A DNA stretch of 64,000 bases from Pseudomonas rubra (GTDB lineage: Bacteria > Pseudomonadota > Gammaproteobacteria > Pseudomonadales > Pseudomonadaceae). The stretch is from assembly GCF_028656935.1 (NCBI RefSeq), contig NZ_JAMDGZ010000014.1, forward strand, positions 90,669 through 154,668. Direction: 5' to 3'. The notes under the pieces are model-generated. The model did not search any database. It was not told where the DNA came from and was given only the letters and a program-made list of their open reading frames with translations. Below are positions 56,657-64,000 of the stretch, piece after piece (positions within the stretch are counted from its first letter, which is position 1; each line of letters begins with the position of its first letter). The position numbers and the translations under genes were made by a program.

Positions 56657-57034
56657 ATGGGGGTTTTAGCCAATAGCCTGGGGTTTACCCAGATGATCGA
56701 ATTCGAGGTCGCACCGGCGCGTCAACACGCCTTGGCTCAAGCCCTGGTAGCGCGCAGCGAGCAGTTGGCCGTACAGCATGGTGGTTTGGTCGCTGCCAGT
56801 GTTCAGGCCAGCGACGATGGCAGCCGGGTCCTGCAATACCTGCAATGGCAATCGCGGGCGGCCTGGGAAGCGGCGGTCAGCAGCTTTGAGCAGGAACCTT
56901 TCCTGCAGCTGATTCGTGAGCACCAGGCCAGGGGCGTTAATTTCAATGCCTTCCAGACCCTCAGCAGCCTGGCACGCACTGCCGAACACGGGCTGCATTG
57001 CCAACTGCCGATGGCCTCAGGAATACCAGGGTGA
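56657..57034 (+). CDS. Antibiotic-biosynthesis-monooxygenase-type protein, probable SoxR target
   Basis: A 125-residue small ferredoxin-like alpha/beta protein of the ABM/YgiN group (QMIEFEVAPARQHALAQALVARSEQL, VLQYLQWQSRAAWEAAVSSFEQEPF). It is placed divergently from soxR with a shared SoxR box, like PA2274 beside soxR in P. aeruginosa. ATG at 56657 follows GGGAGCAAG. Its biochemical activity has not been determined to my knowledge; quinone-type oxidation is an inference. Confidence 0.85.
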   Translation: MGVLANSLGFTQMIEFEVAPARQHALAQALVARSEQLAVQHGGLVAASVQASDDGSRVLQYLQWQSRAAWEAAVSSFEQEPFLQLIREHQARGVNFNAFQTLSSLARTAEHGLHCQLPMASGIPG

Positions 57035-57787
57035 ATGGTGCGGGTAGCGATCAAGCCGCGCGCCAATGACCATTTCACTGATCCAGGCACCGAGTATCGA
57101 ACTGTAGGCTTTCTGGCTACGGTCGGTGGACAGGGCGTGGTCAGCACCGTCGAGGATTCTGTGGGTCAGCGAATGGGCGCTGACGAAAGCCGAGCGGTAA
57201 CTCATCAGGGTGCTGTGTGGTACATAGTTGTCTTGTTCTGACTCGACTAGCAGCACGTCCCCGGCAAATTCGGCGCAGGCGCCCAGGGCGCGGTTGTCGC
57301 CGGGGCCTAGCTGGCGCTGACGGTAGTCGCCTAGGCGTTGACGGTCTAGAGCCTGTTTGGGCAGGCTCCATTCGTCATCCCAGTAAAGCGCCGGGACGCG
57401 CAATGCCAGCCATTTGATTGGCCGCAATGCCGTCAACAGGGCCGCCAGGTAACCGCCATAGCTGCTACCGATCAGGGCGATGGCGCTGGTATCGACTGCC
57501 GGGTGGCTGACCAGCCGATCATAGGCGGCAATCAGGTCGGCCAGGTTCTGCTCGCGGGTCACGCTCAGACGCTGGCTTTGGGTTTTCTCGTGGCCGCGCA
57601 GGTCAAAGGTCATGCACACACAACCCAGGCCAGTGATCTGCTTGGCCCTGGCCAGGTCGCGCTGCTGGCTGCCGCCCCAACCGTGGACAAAGAGGATCCC
57701 GGGAACCTTGGCGCCGGGGCTGACGATGGTCCCGGCGATGGTTTGGCCATCTACCTGGATCTCGATCGGTTCGCTATGGATGGTCAT
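57017..57787 (-). CDS. Alpha/beta hydrolase
   Basis: A 256-residue serine hydrolase with oxyanion motif LFVHGWGGSQQ, nucleophile elbow IGSSYGGYLAALL, and the later Asp and His segments (VESEQDNYVPHS, LDGADHALS). It belongs to the dienelactone-hydrolase or prolyl-oligopeptidase-like hydrolases; substrate unknown. ATG at 57787 is favoured over a far upstream frame to 58003, which overlaps the next gene. Its 14-base overlap with the DUF3182 gene suggests an operon. Its 3' end overlaps the convergent monooxygenase gene by 18 bases. Confidence 0.88.
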   Translation of the reverse strand: MTIHSEPIEIQVDGQTIAGTIVSPGAKVPGILFVHGWGGSQQRDLARAKQITGLGCVCMTFDLRGHEKTQSQRLSVTREQNLADLIAAYDRLVSHPAVDTSAIALIGSSYGGYLAALLTALRPIKWLALRVPALYWDDEWSLPKQALDRQRLGDYRQRQLGPGDNRALGACAEFAGDVLLVESEQDNYVPHSTLMSYRSAFVSAHSLTHRILDGADHALSTDRSQKAYSSILGAWISEMVIGARLDRYPHHSPWYS

Positions 57788-58943
57788 AGTCGCGGATCCG
57801 TGCGTATTTGCAGACGCGTCCGAGTTCGCTGTCGTCCCCCTGATAAAAAACCGTAGCATCGGCCGGCAACGGCGGCGCATCGAAGGCCTCATGAGTAGAG
57901 GCGCGCACGCGGTTGAGCGCAGGGTCCGCGGCAAATGCCTGCAGCGCCAGAACCTCGGCACTGCTGGCGCCACCGACGCGCCAGGATTGTTCGAGCACAC
58001 CACTGCGTATCTTGCCTTGGCTGTTCAGACCGCGCGCTACGTCATAGTTGCGCCGTGAGGCAATAAAGCCTGGAAAGGCCTGCAGTGCCGCTTGCTCGTA
58101 AGTCCTGGCCTGGGTGATGGCCAGGCGCAGGTGATCTTCCAGTTCCAGTTGCAGCAGGGCGTCATAGTCCCCGCGTACCAGCACCAGATCGGAACCCCCG
58201 TAGATTTCCTCGCCCTGGTGGTCGTGGGTCAGTTGCTGGGTGCCGTAATAGCTGCAGAGAATCCCGGCTACCAGAGCCTGGCCGACGCTGAAGGTCTGCA
58301 CCTGGCTGAGGTTTTCCTCCAGGGTCAAGCCGCAGAGGGCGATCTCCTGTTCATCCATGCCCTCAAGCGCCTGCTCCAGCGCTTTCATGCTGGTGATCAC
58401 CCTTTGCCCGCGGCCGGCGGTAGCACGCACGGGCTTGAACCGTAGCGGACCCTCGCGCAGTAGTAGTTGCGCTGCGCGAACCGCATCGCTCAGGCTGAAA
58501 ACGCTGTAGCCACGCAGCAGCGCATCCTGGGCCAGGCGGGCAAAGTCATCGGTCCAGCCCAGCGGAAAGCGTGCATCGGTCAGTAGCGGGTGAGAGATTG
58601 CTTTGGTCGCCATGTAGGGCTGGCTGACCAGGCCGCCAAACAGGTCCGTCGCTGCGGCAATGCCCATGTCCCGATAGTGTTCGGTGCCAATCAGGGTTTC
58701 AGTGGGCAGGTAGTAGAAGTTTTCCCTGGCTGTCGGTGGTTTGCCGGGCTCTACCACTTCGGTGTCAAACAGTTGCGCCAGTCGTTCGGCAAGCTTCAGG
58801 TGTACGCTGTGTTCATGCTCGGGGGTGCGCTGACGGGTATCCAGCAAGACCACGCCTTGCTTGCGGTCGGTCGATCGGAGCATGGGCAGATCCTCGAGGT
58901 GATTCAGGGGGGGGCTTTCCCTGGCTTTGCTTCCCTGTGTCAT
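57774..58943 (-). CDS. DUF3182-family protein
   Basis: A 389-residue protein of an uncharacterised family that I recognise as DUF3182. Segments such as LRFKPVRATAGRGQRVI and LCGLTLEENLSQVQTFSVGQALVAGILCSYYGTQ suggest an ATP-grasp-like nucleotide fold, but this is only a resemblance. ATG at 58943 follows GGAAGA; ATG at 58883 (MLRSTDRKQ) follows GAGG and is also possible. First gene of a two-gene unit with the hydrolase. Confidence 0.75.
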   Translation of the reverse strand: MTQGSKARESPPLNHLEDLPMLRSTDRKQGVVLLDTRQRTPEHEHSVHLKLAERLAQLFDTEVVEPGKPPTARENFYYLPTETLIGTEHYRDMGIAAATDLFGGLVSQPYMATKAISHPLLTDARFPLGWTDDFARLAQDALLRGYSVFSLSDAVRAAQLLLREGPLRFKPVRATAGRGQRVITSMKALEQALEGMDEQEIALCGLTLEENLSQVQTFSVGQALVAGILCSYYGTQQLTHDHQGEEIYGGSDLVLVRGDYDALLQLELEDHLRLAITQARTYEQAALQAFPGFIASRRNYDVARGLNSQGKIRSGVLEQSWRVGGASSAEVLALQAFAADPALNRVRASTHEAFDAPPLPADATVFYQGDDSELGRVCKYARIRDYDHP

Positions 58944-59160
58944 TGCGATTTCTTCCGTGCAGGGCTGTACTGATTGTGAAGTCCAGAAACTACAGAAGTT
59001 CAGCGAGGTAGTTGAGGAATGTACTTTTGGTTATATAAATATGCAAATCAATAATTTACAGTTCTATGAAAGGTTGATGCACTATGCCTTGTGAATTTGC
59101 CTACATAGATTCAGGAAGCGCCTGCTTCAAAGGGCGACGACAACCAGAGAGCCTGCTGTC

Positions 59161-60321
59161 ATGAATACCCTACCGTTGTACTTCGACTACGCCGCCACGA
59201 CACCAGTCGACGAGCGAGTCATCCAGGCCATGGTCACGTGTCTGGGCGCCTCGGGCAATTTCGGCAACCCGGCTTCCAGCTCCCATTGCTATGGGCGCAG
59301 TGCCCGTGAGGCTGTGGAGCATGCACGGGAGCAGGTCGCCGGGCTGGTGGGTGCCCAGGCCGAGCAGATCATCTGGACTTCCGGCGCCACTGAATCGAAC
59401 AACCTGGCGCTCAAGGGGATCGCCCAGGGGCGCCAGGGTGGTCACATCATCAGCAGCCAGCTCGAGCACAAGGCAGTGCTCGATACGTTGCACCAGCTGG
59501 AGCGGGACGGGTTTAGCCTGACCTTGCTTGCGCCTGACGAGCAGGGCTTGATCAGCGCCGAGGCGCTGCGTGGTGCCCTGCGCGAAGATACCTTTCTGGT
59601 TTCAGTCATGCTGGTGAACAACGAACTGGGGACCGTCAACGACATCCCGGTGTTGGCCGAGGTGGTTCGCAAGCACGGTGCGTTGCTGCACGTGGATGCG
59701 GCGCAGGGCGCGGGCAAGTTGCCGATTGACCTGGCTCGTTGGCAGGTCGATCTGATGTCTTTTTCCGCGCACAAGGTCTACGGGCCCAAAGGTATCGGTG
59801 CGCTGTATGTCGGTGAGCGTGCCAGGCCTTTGCTGCAGGCACAGATGCATGGCGGCGGGCATGAGGGCGGCCTGCGCTCCGGGACCCTGGCGACGCATCA
59901 GATCGTGGGCATGGGCGAGGCGTTTGCCCTGGCCCAGACACTGTTCGCAGAAGAGTCCGAGCGTATTCGCCACTTGCAGCAACGGCTCAAGGAACAATTG
60001 CTGGGCATACCTGGGATACAGCTCAATGGCAGTGCCGGGCAGCGCATTGCGCACACGCTGAGCTTGACCTTCCGAGGCGAGCATCCTGATTTGCAGCAGT
60101 TAGCGCACGCCCTGGCCTTCTCATCCACCTCGGCTTGCAACTCGGCAGCCAATGCTGCCTCCCACGTATTGCTGGCGCTTGGGCATGAGCCTCAGGCTGC
60201 GCGCCAGAGCATTCGCCTGAGTCTGGGGCGTTACACCCAGATGCAGGATATCGACCAGGCCGTGCGGGCGATAAAGGCCTCGTTACAGTCACAACCCTTC
60301 TGGGCAGTTGCCCGGGGCTGA
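59161..60321 (+). CDS. Cysteine desulfurase (class V aminotransferase family)
   Basis: A 386-residue PLP enzyme, IscS/NifS-like, which takes sulfur from cysteine and forms a persulfide for Fe-S cluster, thiolation or other sulfur pathways. It has IWTSGATESNNLALKG, PLP Lys205 in SFSAHKVYGPKG, and the active-site Cys326 in SSTSACNSA; the usual sequence is SSGSACTS, so the loop is slightly divergent. It stands outside any isc/suf operon, so it is a second, dedicated desulfurase whose acceptor is unknown. The AT-rich 217 bases upstream hold no gene. Confidence 0.9.
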   Translation: MNTLPLYFDYAATTPVDERVIQAMVTCLGASGNFGNPASSSHCYGRSAREAVEHAREQVAGLVGAQAEQIIWTSGATESNNLALKGIAQGRQGGHIISSQLEHKAVLDTLHQLERDGFSLTLLAPDEQGLISAEALRGALREDTFLVSVMLVNNELGTVNDIPVLAEVVRKHGALLHVDAAQGAGKLPIDLARWQVDLMSFSAHKVYGPKGIGALYVGERARPLLQAQMHGGGHEGGLRSGTLATHQIVGMGEAFALAQTLFAEESERIRHLQQRLKEQLLGIPGIQLNGSAGQRIAHTLSLTFRGEHPDLQQLAHALAFSSTSACNSAANAASHVLLALGHEPQAARQSIRLSLGRYTQMQDIDQAVRAIKASLQSQPFWAVARG

Positions 60322-60377
60322 AGCCTGCTCCATTATCTGCGTCAATAACAATGGATGCCGTGGTAGCAGGAGTCAGC

Positions 60378-62189
60378 ATGAACACTCAGTCTTCAACGCA
60401 GGAAGCGGTGAATACGCGCTTGGCACGTATTCGGGAAGTAATGCAGCGCGAGGGTGTCGACGCCCTGTTGGTACCGTCGGCCGACCCGCATCTTTCCGAG
60501 TACCTACCCGGGTACTGGCAGGCCAGGCAATGGTTGTCAGGGTTCCACGGTTCGGTGGGCACCTTGATCGTCACTGCCAGTTTTGCTGGCCTGTGGGCTG
60601 ACAGCCGCTATTGGGAACAGGCGGAAAAGGAGCTGGCGGGTAGCACCATCGAACTGGTGAAGTTGCAGCCGGGCCAGCCCGGGCCGCTGGACTGGTTGGC
60701 CGAGCAGGCGCCTGAAGGTGGGGTGGTTGCGGTTGACGGGGCGGTGATGGCATTGGCCTCCGCACGCCAGCTGGGCGAGCGACTCAAGGCGCGCAGCATC
60801 CAGTTGCTCACCGAAAAAGACCTTCTGGCGCAGGTTTGGGATGACCGCCCGGCGCTGCCTGAGAATCCGGTCTACCAGCACTTGCCGCCCGAGGCCACGG
60901 TCAGTCGCGCCGAGAAGTTGGCCAGCCTGCGCCAGACTTTGCGCGAACGCGGCGCCGACTGGCATTTCATCGCTACCCTGGACGACATCGCCTGGCTGTT
61001 CAATCTGCGTGGTAGCGACGTTTCCTATAACCCGGTGTTTGTCTCCTTTGCTTTGATCAGTCAGGACCAGGCCATCCTGTTCGTCGCCCGGAGCAAGGTC
61101 GACGAGCATCTGCGCTATGTGTTGGAGGTCGACGGCATCACCTTGCGTGATTACGCAGAGGTTGCCCCGGCGCTAGCGGCAATCCCTGCCGGCGCGAGCC
61201 TGTTGCTAGACCCGGCCCGCGTCACCAGCGGCCTGTTGGCCAACACCGTCAACGGGGTTCGCCTGGTCGAGGGGTTGAATCCGACCACGCTGTCCAAGTC
61301 GCAGAAAAGCACGGCCGACCTGAATCATATTCGCAAGGTGATGGAGCAGGATGGCGCGGCACTGTGTGAATTCTTCGCCTGGTTCGAGGCGGCCCGCGAG
61401 CGTGGCGAGCCGATCACCGAACTGACGGTGGATGAGCAGCTCAGTGCAGCGCGTGCCCGTCGCCCCGGGTTCGTCTCCTTGAGCTTTTCAACCATTGCGG
61501 CCTTCAATGCCAATGGCGCCATGCCGCATTACCGCGCTACCGATGAGTCTCACGCACGAATTGAAGGTGATGGCCTGCTGCTGATCGATTCTGGTGGGCA
61601 GTATCTGGGCGGCACTACCGACATTACCCGGATGGTGCCGATCGGCAACCCTACTATTGAACAAAAGCGCGACTGCACCCGCGTGCTCAAGGGGGTCATC
61701 GCGTTGTCCCGGGCGCGATTCCCGCGGGGCATCCTGTCGCCACTGCTCGATGCTATTGCCCGGGCGCCTATCTGGGCTGAGCAAGTCGACTACGGGCATG
61801 GCACCGGGCATGGCGTCGGTTACTTCATGAATGTGCATGAGGGGCCGCAGGTCATCGCTTATCAGGCGGTCGCCGCCGCACAAACTGCCATGCAGGCAGG
61901 CATGATTACCTCAATTGAGCCAGGTACCTACCGCCCGGGTGAGTGGGGTGTGCGTATCGAGAATCTGGTGTTCAATCGCGAGGTGGGCAAGAGTGCGTTT
62001 GGCGACTTCCTCGAGTTTGAAACCCTGACGTTGTGCCCGATCGATACCCGTTGCCTGCTGGCGGAGCGTCTGACTATTGAGGAGCGTGACTGGCTTAATG
62101 GCTACCATGCCCAAGTGCGCGAGCGCCTGGCGCCATTGCTCGAAGGCGAGGCCTTGGAGTGGCTGCAGCGGCGTGCTGCGGCAATTTGA
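60378..62189 (+). CDS. Aminopeptidase P family (M24B) metallopeptidase
   Basis: A 603-residue protein, longer than E. coli PepP (441) and like the three-domain eukaryotic-type Xaa-Pro aminopeptidase. The C-terminal pita-bread domain carries metal ligands Asp404 (LLIDSGGQY), Asp415 (TTDITR), a His in GHGTGHGVGYFMNVHEGP, and two Glu in SIEPGTY and RIENLV. It removes N-terminal residues preceding proline. ATG at 60378 follows AGGAG; an upstream frame to 60351 is unlikely. It lies 57 bases after the desulfurase and may share its transcript. Confidence 0.93.
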   Translation: MNTQSSTQEAVNTRLARIREVMQREGVDALLVPSADPHLSEYLPGYWQARQWLSGFHGSVGTLIVTASFAGLWADSRYWEQAEKELAGSTIELVKLQPGQPGPLDWLAEQAPEGGVVAVDGAVMALASARQLGERLKARSIQLLTEKDLLAQVWDDRPALPENPVYQHLPPEATVSRAEKLASLRQTLRERGADWHFIATLDDIAWLFNLRGSDVSYNPVFVSFALISQDQAILFVARSKVDEHLRYVLEVDGITLRDYAEVAPALAAIPAGASLLLDPARVTSGLLANTVNGVRLVEGLNPTTLSKSQKSTADLNHIRKVMEQDGAALCEFFAWFEAARERGEPITELTVDEQLSAARARRPGFVSLSFSTIAAFNANGAMPHYRATDESHARIEGDGLLLIDSGGQYLGGTTDITRMVPIGNPTIEQKRDCTRVLKGVIALSRARFPRGILSPLLDAIARAPIWAEQVDYGHGTGHGVGYFMNVHEGPQVIAYQAVAAAQTAMQAGMITSIEPGTYRPGEWGVRIENLVFNREVGKSAFGDFLEFETLTLCPIDTRCLLAERLTIEERDWLNGYHAQVRERLAPLLEGEALEWLQRRAAAI

Positions 62190-62207
62190 TTGCAGCGGCA
62201 TGACACA

Positions 62208-62237
62208 AAAAAGGGCAGTCAATGAGCTGCCCTTTTT
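62208..62237. terminator. Bidirectional terminator after aminopeptidase P
   Basis: AAAAAGGGCAG (62208-62218) pairs with CTGCCCTTTTT (62227-62237) around an 8-base loop. A and T tracts on both sides allow termination of both the peptidase and the convergent lipoprotein gene. Confidence 0.88.
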
Positions 62238-62249
62238 ACTGGAAGGTGC

Positions 62250-62531
62250 TTACTTGCAGAGCACAATCATGCTGCGGCTGGTATAGCCGGCCGGATTGAG
62301 GCCAAAGGGATAGTCTCCGGGTTCGGAGTCGTCGTCACCTGAGCGGGCAATCACCTTGTAACCTTTACTGCCACAGGAGGCGGTGGCCTTGGTGTAGCAC
62401 TTCTCCCAGGATGAAGACAGGCCGGAACAATTGATATGCAGGCCTTTCTTGCCTCGTTTGACTTCGGTCTTCGCCGTCGCCGCACATCCCGCGACAGCCA
62501 ATATGGCTAGGATGAGCAAAATTCGTTTCAT
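62250..62531 (-). CDS. Small predicted lipoprotein
   Basis: A 93-residue protein with a signal peptide (MKRILLILAILAVAGC) and lipobox AVAGC, so the mature lipoprotein starts at Cys15. The mature part has four further cysteines (HINCSG, EKCYTKATASCGSKGYKVI and the C-terminal VLCK), consistent with disulfides in the periplasm. It probably belongs to a family of small Pseudomonas lipoproteins without assigned function. Single gene ending at a terminator. Confidence 0.85.
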   Translation of the reverse strand: MKRILLILAILAVAGCAATAKTEVKRGKKGLHINCSGLSSSWEKCYTKATASCGSKGYKVIARSGDDDSEPGDYPFGLNPAGYTSRSMIVLCK

Positions 62532-62715
62532 TCCTGTCCTTAATGCTTACCGGGTCTGGCGCCCGTGTCTAATTTCCTGTCCGTCGTCCTGCGGTTTGTT
62601 CGCGTCCTTGCCTGGTCAATTAGATATCTACAAGATTGACGTTGAGTTACAGCTTAAAGATGGCGGCTGCCCGGCACAATGACCAGTGTCTATTTAAATG
62701 CAAATATTTCTCAAA

Positions 62716-63603
62716 TCAGTCGGCGGCGACCAGCGGTGGGCTTTCCTTGCGCAGCGACAAGGTGGCACCGACCGAAGCGGTGATGATTGCGGCGATTGCC
62801 AGCCATTGCACAGCGCTCAGCACTTCACCGAGGAACAGCAGGCCGGAGAGTGCACCAAAGGCAGGCTCGATACTCATCAGGGTGCCGAAGGTGCGTGTCG
62901 GCATGCGTGTGAGTGCAACCATTTCCAGGCTGTAGGGCAGGGCCGTGGACAGTATCGCTACACCCAGGGCGATCGGCAGCAGGGCGGGGGTCAGCAACGC
63001 GCTGCCGGCATGAGCGATGCCGAAGGGCGCGACGAACAGCGCGGCGATCATCACGCCCAGGGCAGCGGTCTGGATACCGTTCTCAGCGCCGGCTTTCTGC
63101 CCATATAGAATGTACAGCGCCCAACACACTCCGGCTCCCAGCGCGTAGCCTGCGCCGACCAGGTCAATACCAGCGTTGGTCTGGCCGATCGGAATCAACA
63201 GCAGCAAGCCAATGACCGCCAGGCCGATCCAGAGAAAATCCACGGCCCGTCGCGAGGCATACAGGGCTACGGCCAAGGGGCCGGTGAATTCCAGTGCCAC
63301 GGCGATCCCCAAGGGTACGGTACGCAGTGACATATAGAAGAGGAAGTTCATTCCGCCCAAGGCCATGCCGTAGATGATCACGGTGCGCAGGGTGTTGGCG
63401 CTGAGCTTGGCACGCCAGGGGCGCAGCAGCAGGAGCATGATGATGCTGGCGAAGATCAAGCGCAGGGTGGTGGTGCCCTGGGCCCCCACGATCGGGAACA
63501 TGCTCTTGGCCAGGGAGGCGCCGGACTGGATCGAGGCCATGGCGATCAGCAGCAAGCCGATAGGGAAGAGCGTGGCGGCCAGGCTGCGGGGTTGGCTGTT
63601 CAT
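62716..63603 (-). CDS. rhtA: RhtA-like threonine/homoserine exporter (EamA family)
   Basis: A 295-residue inner-membrane exporter with ten helices, the same length as E. coli RhtA. Typical segments are SIQSGASLAKSMFPIVGAQGTTTLRL, YMSLRTVPLGIAVALEFTGPLAVAL and LEMVALTRMPTRTFGTLMSIEPAFGALSGLLFLGE. ATG at 63603 (MNSQPRSL) is chosen; upstream frame to 63795 crosses promoter sequence. The 117-base upstream region contains a 15-base motif shared with the EamA/XRE locus at 53.5 kb. Confidence 0.88.
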   Translation of the reverse strand: MNSQPRSLAATLFPIGLLLIAMASIQSGASLAKSMFPIVGAQGTTTLRLIFASIIMLLLLRPWRAKLSANTLRTVIIYGMALGGMNFLFYMSLRTVPLGIAVALEFTGPLAVALYASRRAVDFLWIGLAVIGLLLLIPIGQTNAGIDLVGAGYALGAGVCWALYILYGQKAGAENGIQTAALGVMIAALFVAPFGIAHAGSALLTPALLPIALGVAILSTALPYSLEMVALTRMPTRTFGTLMSIEPAFGALSGLLFLGEVLSAVQWLAIAAIITASVGATLSLRKESPPLVAAD

Positions 63604-63670
63604 TGCGAAGGGGCGTTCCTTATATAAGAAGAGGCGTGGGGCATTATGATGCGCAAAGGTCAAAAGATGA

Positions 63671-63685
63671 GCAATATACTGCGCA
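63671..63685. promoter_or_regulatory. Operator candidate GCAATATACTGCGCA upstream of rhtA
   Basis: It differs by one base from the motif at 53559-53573 and by orientation is placed 68 bases before the rhtA start. An imperfect inverted repeat (ATGATGCGCA at 63646, TGCGCATTAT at 63680) surrounds it. Confidence 0.55.
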
Positions 63686-63719
63686 TTATTCTTTTGTTCG
63701 GGTTTTCCTGAGTTACGCC

Positions 63720-63747
63720 TTGACGCTCGATTTAATCTCTCTATAAT
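63720..63747 (+). promoter_or_regulatory. Tandem promoter 1 (sigma-70)
   Basis: TTGACG at 63720-63725, 16-base spacer, TATAAT at 63742-63747, followed by the GC-rich TCGCACCTC. It directs transcription out of the window to the right. Confidence 0.85.
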
Positions 63748-63863
63748 TCGCACCTCTTCCGGCGCAGTCGGAACTAAAAACTCCTTGAGTTTCAAAGAGT
63801 TAGCGGTTCATGATGGTGTTGGAAGGGCTTCGATCGAAAGATCGCTAGCGGTGAAAAAGGCGG

Positions 63864-63891
63864 TTGACAGCGGATTGAAACGCTGTAGAAT
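63864..63891 (+). promoter_or_regulatory. Tandem promoter 2 (sigma-70)
   Basis: TTGACA at 63864-63869, 16-base spacer, TAGAAT at 63886-63891, followed by TCGCCTCCC. GC-rich discriminator as in stable RNA promoters. Confidence 0.88.
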
Positions 63892-63963
63892 TCGCCTCCC
63901 GCTAACGAGAGATCGCAGCGAGTCAAGCAGTTGAATTTGAACGAAAAACTTCAAAATAAACGC

Positions 63964-63991
63964 TTGACAGGCCCTGAGGGAAGCGTAGAAT
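63964..63991 (+). promoter_or_regulatory. Tandem promoter 3 (sigma-70)
   Basis: TTGACA at 63964-63969, 16-base spacer, TAGAAT at 63986-63991, followed by GCGCGCCTC at the window end. Exactly 100 bases from promoter 2. The transcribed gene (probably tRNA or rRNA) is outside the window. Confidence 0.88.
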
Positions 63992-64000
63992 GCGCGCCTC

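Noticed and set aside
1..64000. CRISPR arrays, insertion sequences, integrases, complete tRNA genes
   Set aside because: No regularly spaced direct repeats, transposase or integrase motifs, or cloverleaf sequences were recognised in the window.

Overview
The window is a 64 kb stretch of a GC-rich gammaproteobacterial chromosome, almost certainly a Pseudomonas of the P. putida / P. fluorescens lineage. The evidence is the gene order clpX-lon-hupB-ppiD, rnhA near dnaQ and ldcA, phnX-phnW, the fadAx-type acyl-CoA operon, a fused MnhA/B antiporter subunit, soxR next to a SoxR-box monooxygenase, and REP palindromes. No CRISPR array, insertion sequence, integrase or complete RNA gene was recognised. 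The first gene (clpX) is cut by the left edge. The right edge ends inside a tandem-promoter leader whose transcript lies outside the window.

Layout. 1-5.3 kb: proteostasis and nucleoid genes (clpX end, lon, hupB, ppiD) with clear terminators. 5.4-12.8 kb: minus-strand peptide ABC importer (two tandem binding proteins, yejB, yejE, yejF). 12.9-15.2 kb: mltD and gloB. 15.3-22.6 kb: a methyltransferase gene, rnhA, a three-gene GtrA / GT2 / ArnT-like glycosylation cassette lodged between rnhA and dnaQ, dnaQ, and the lysine decarboxylase gene ldcA. 22.6-26.6 kb: a small orphan gene, chrR, a REP palindrome, phnX-phnW (2-aminoethylphosphonate degradation) and their divergent LysR regulator.

26.6-42.6 kb is the most unusual part. 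An AraC regulator is followed by a 1500-residue protein carrying leucine-rich repeats and an NEL-type E3 ubiquitin ligase domain. Next comes a five-gene acyl-CoA operon (ligase, SDR dehydrogenase, thiolase, acyl-CoA dehydrogenase, enoyl-CoA hydratase). A second giant protein follows, converging on the operon, dermonecrotic-toxin-like and also exactly 1500 residues by the preferred starts. The metabolic operon is thus bracketed by two toxin-like genes.

42.9-54 kb: a DksA2-type two-cysteine DksA paralogue, an MCP with its sensor at the C-terminus, small conserved genes behind a hairpin-rich leader, a six-gene Mrp/Mnh Na+/H+ antiporter operon, and an EamA exporter divergent from an XRE-cupin regulator. 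54-64 kb: isochorismatase-like hydrolase, GlxA-type regulator, soxR with a SoxR box and its monooxygenase target, an alpha/beta hydrolase with a DUF3182 protein, cysteine desulfurase, aminopeptidase P, a small lipoprotein, an RhtA-like exporter, and three tandem stringent-type promoters running off the right end.

A 15-base motif (GCARTATACTGCGCA) occurs upstream of both EamA-family exporters, 10 kb apart. This suggests that the XRE-cupin regulator controls both. All calls come from reading the sequence and remembered family knowledge; no database search was run.
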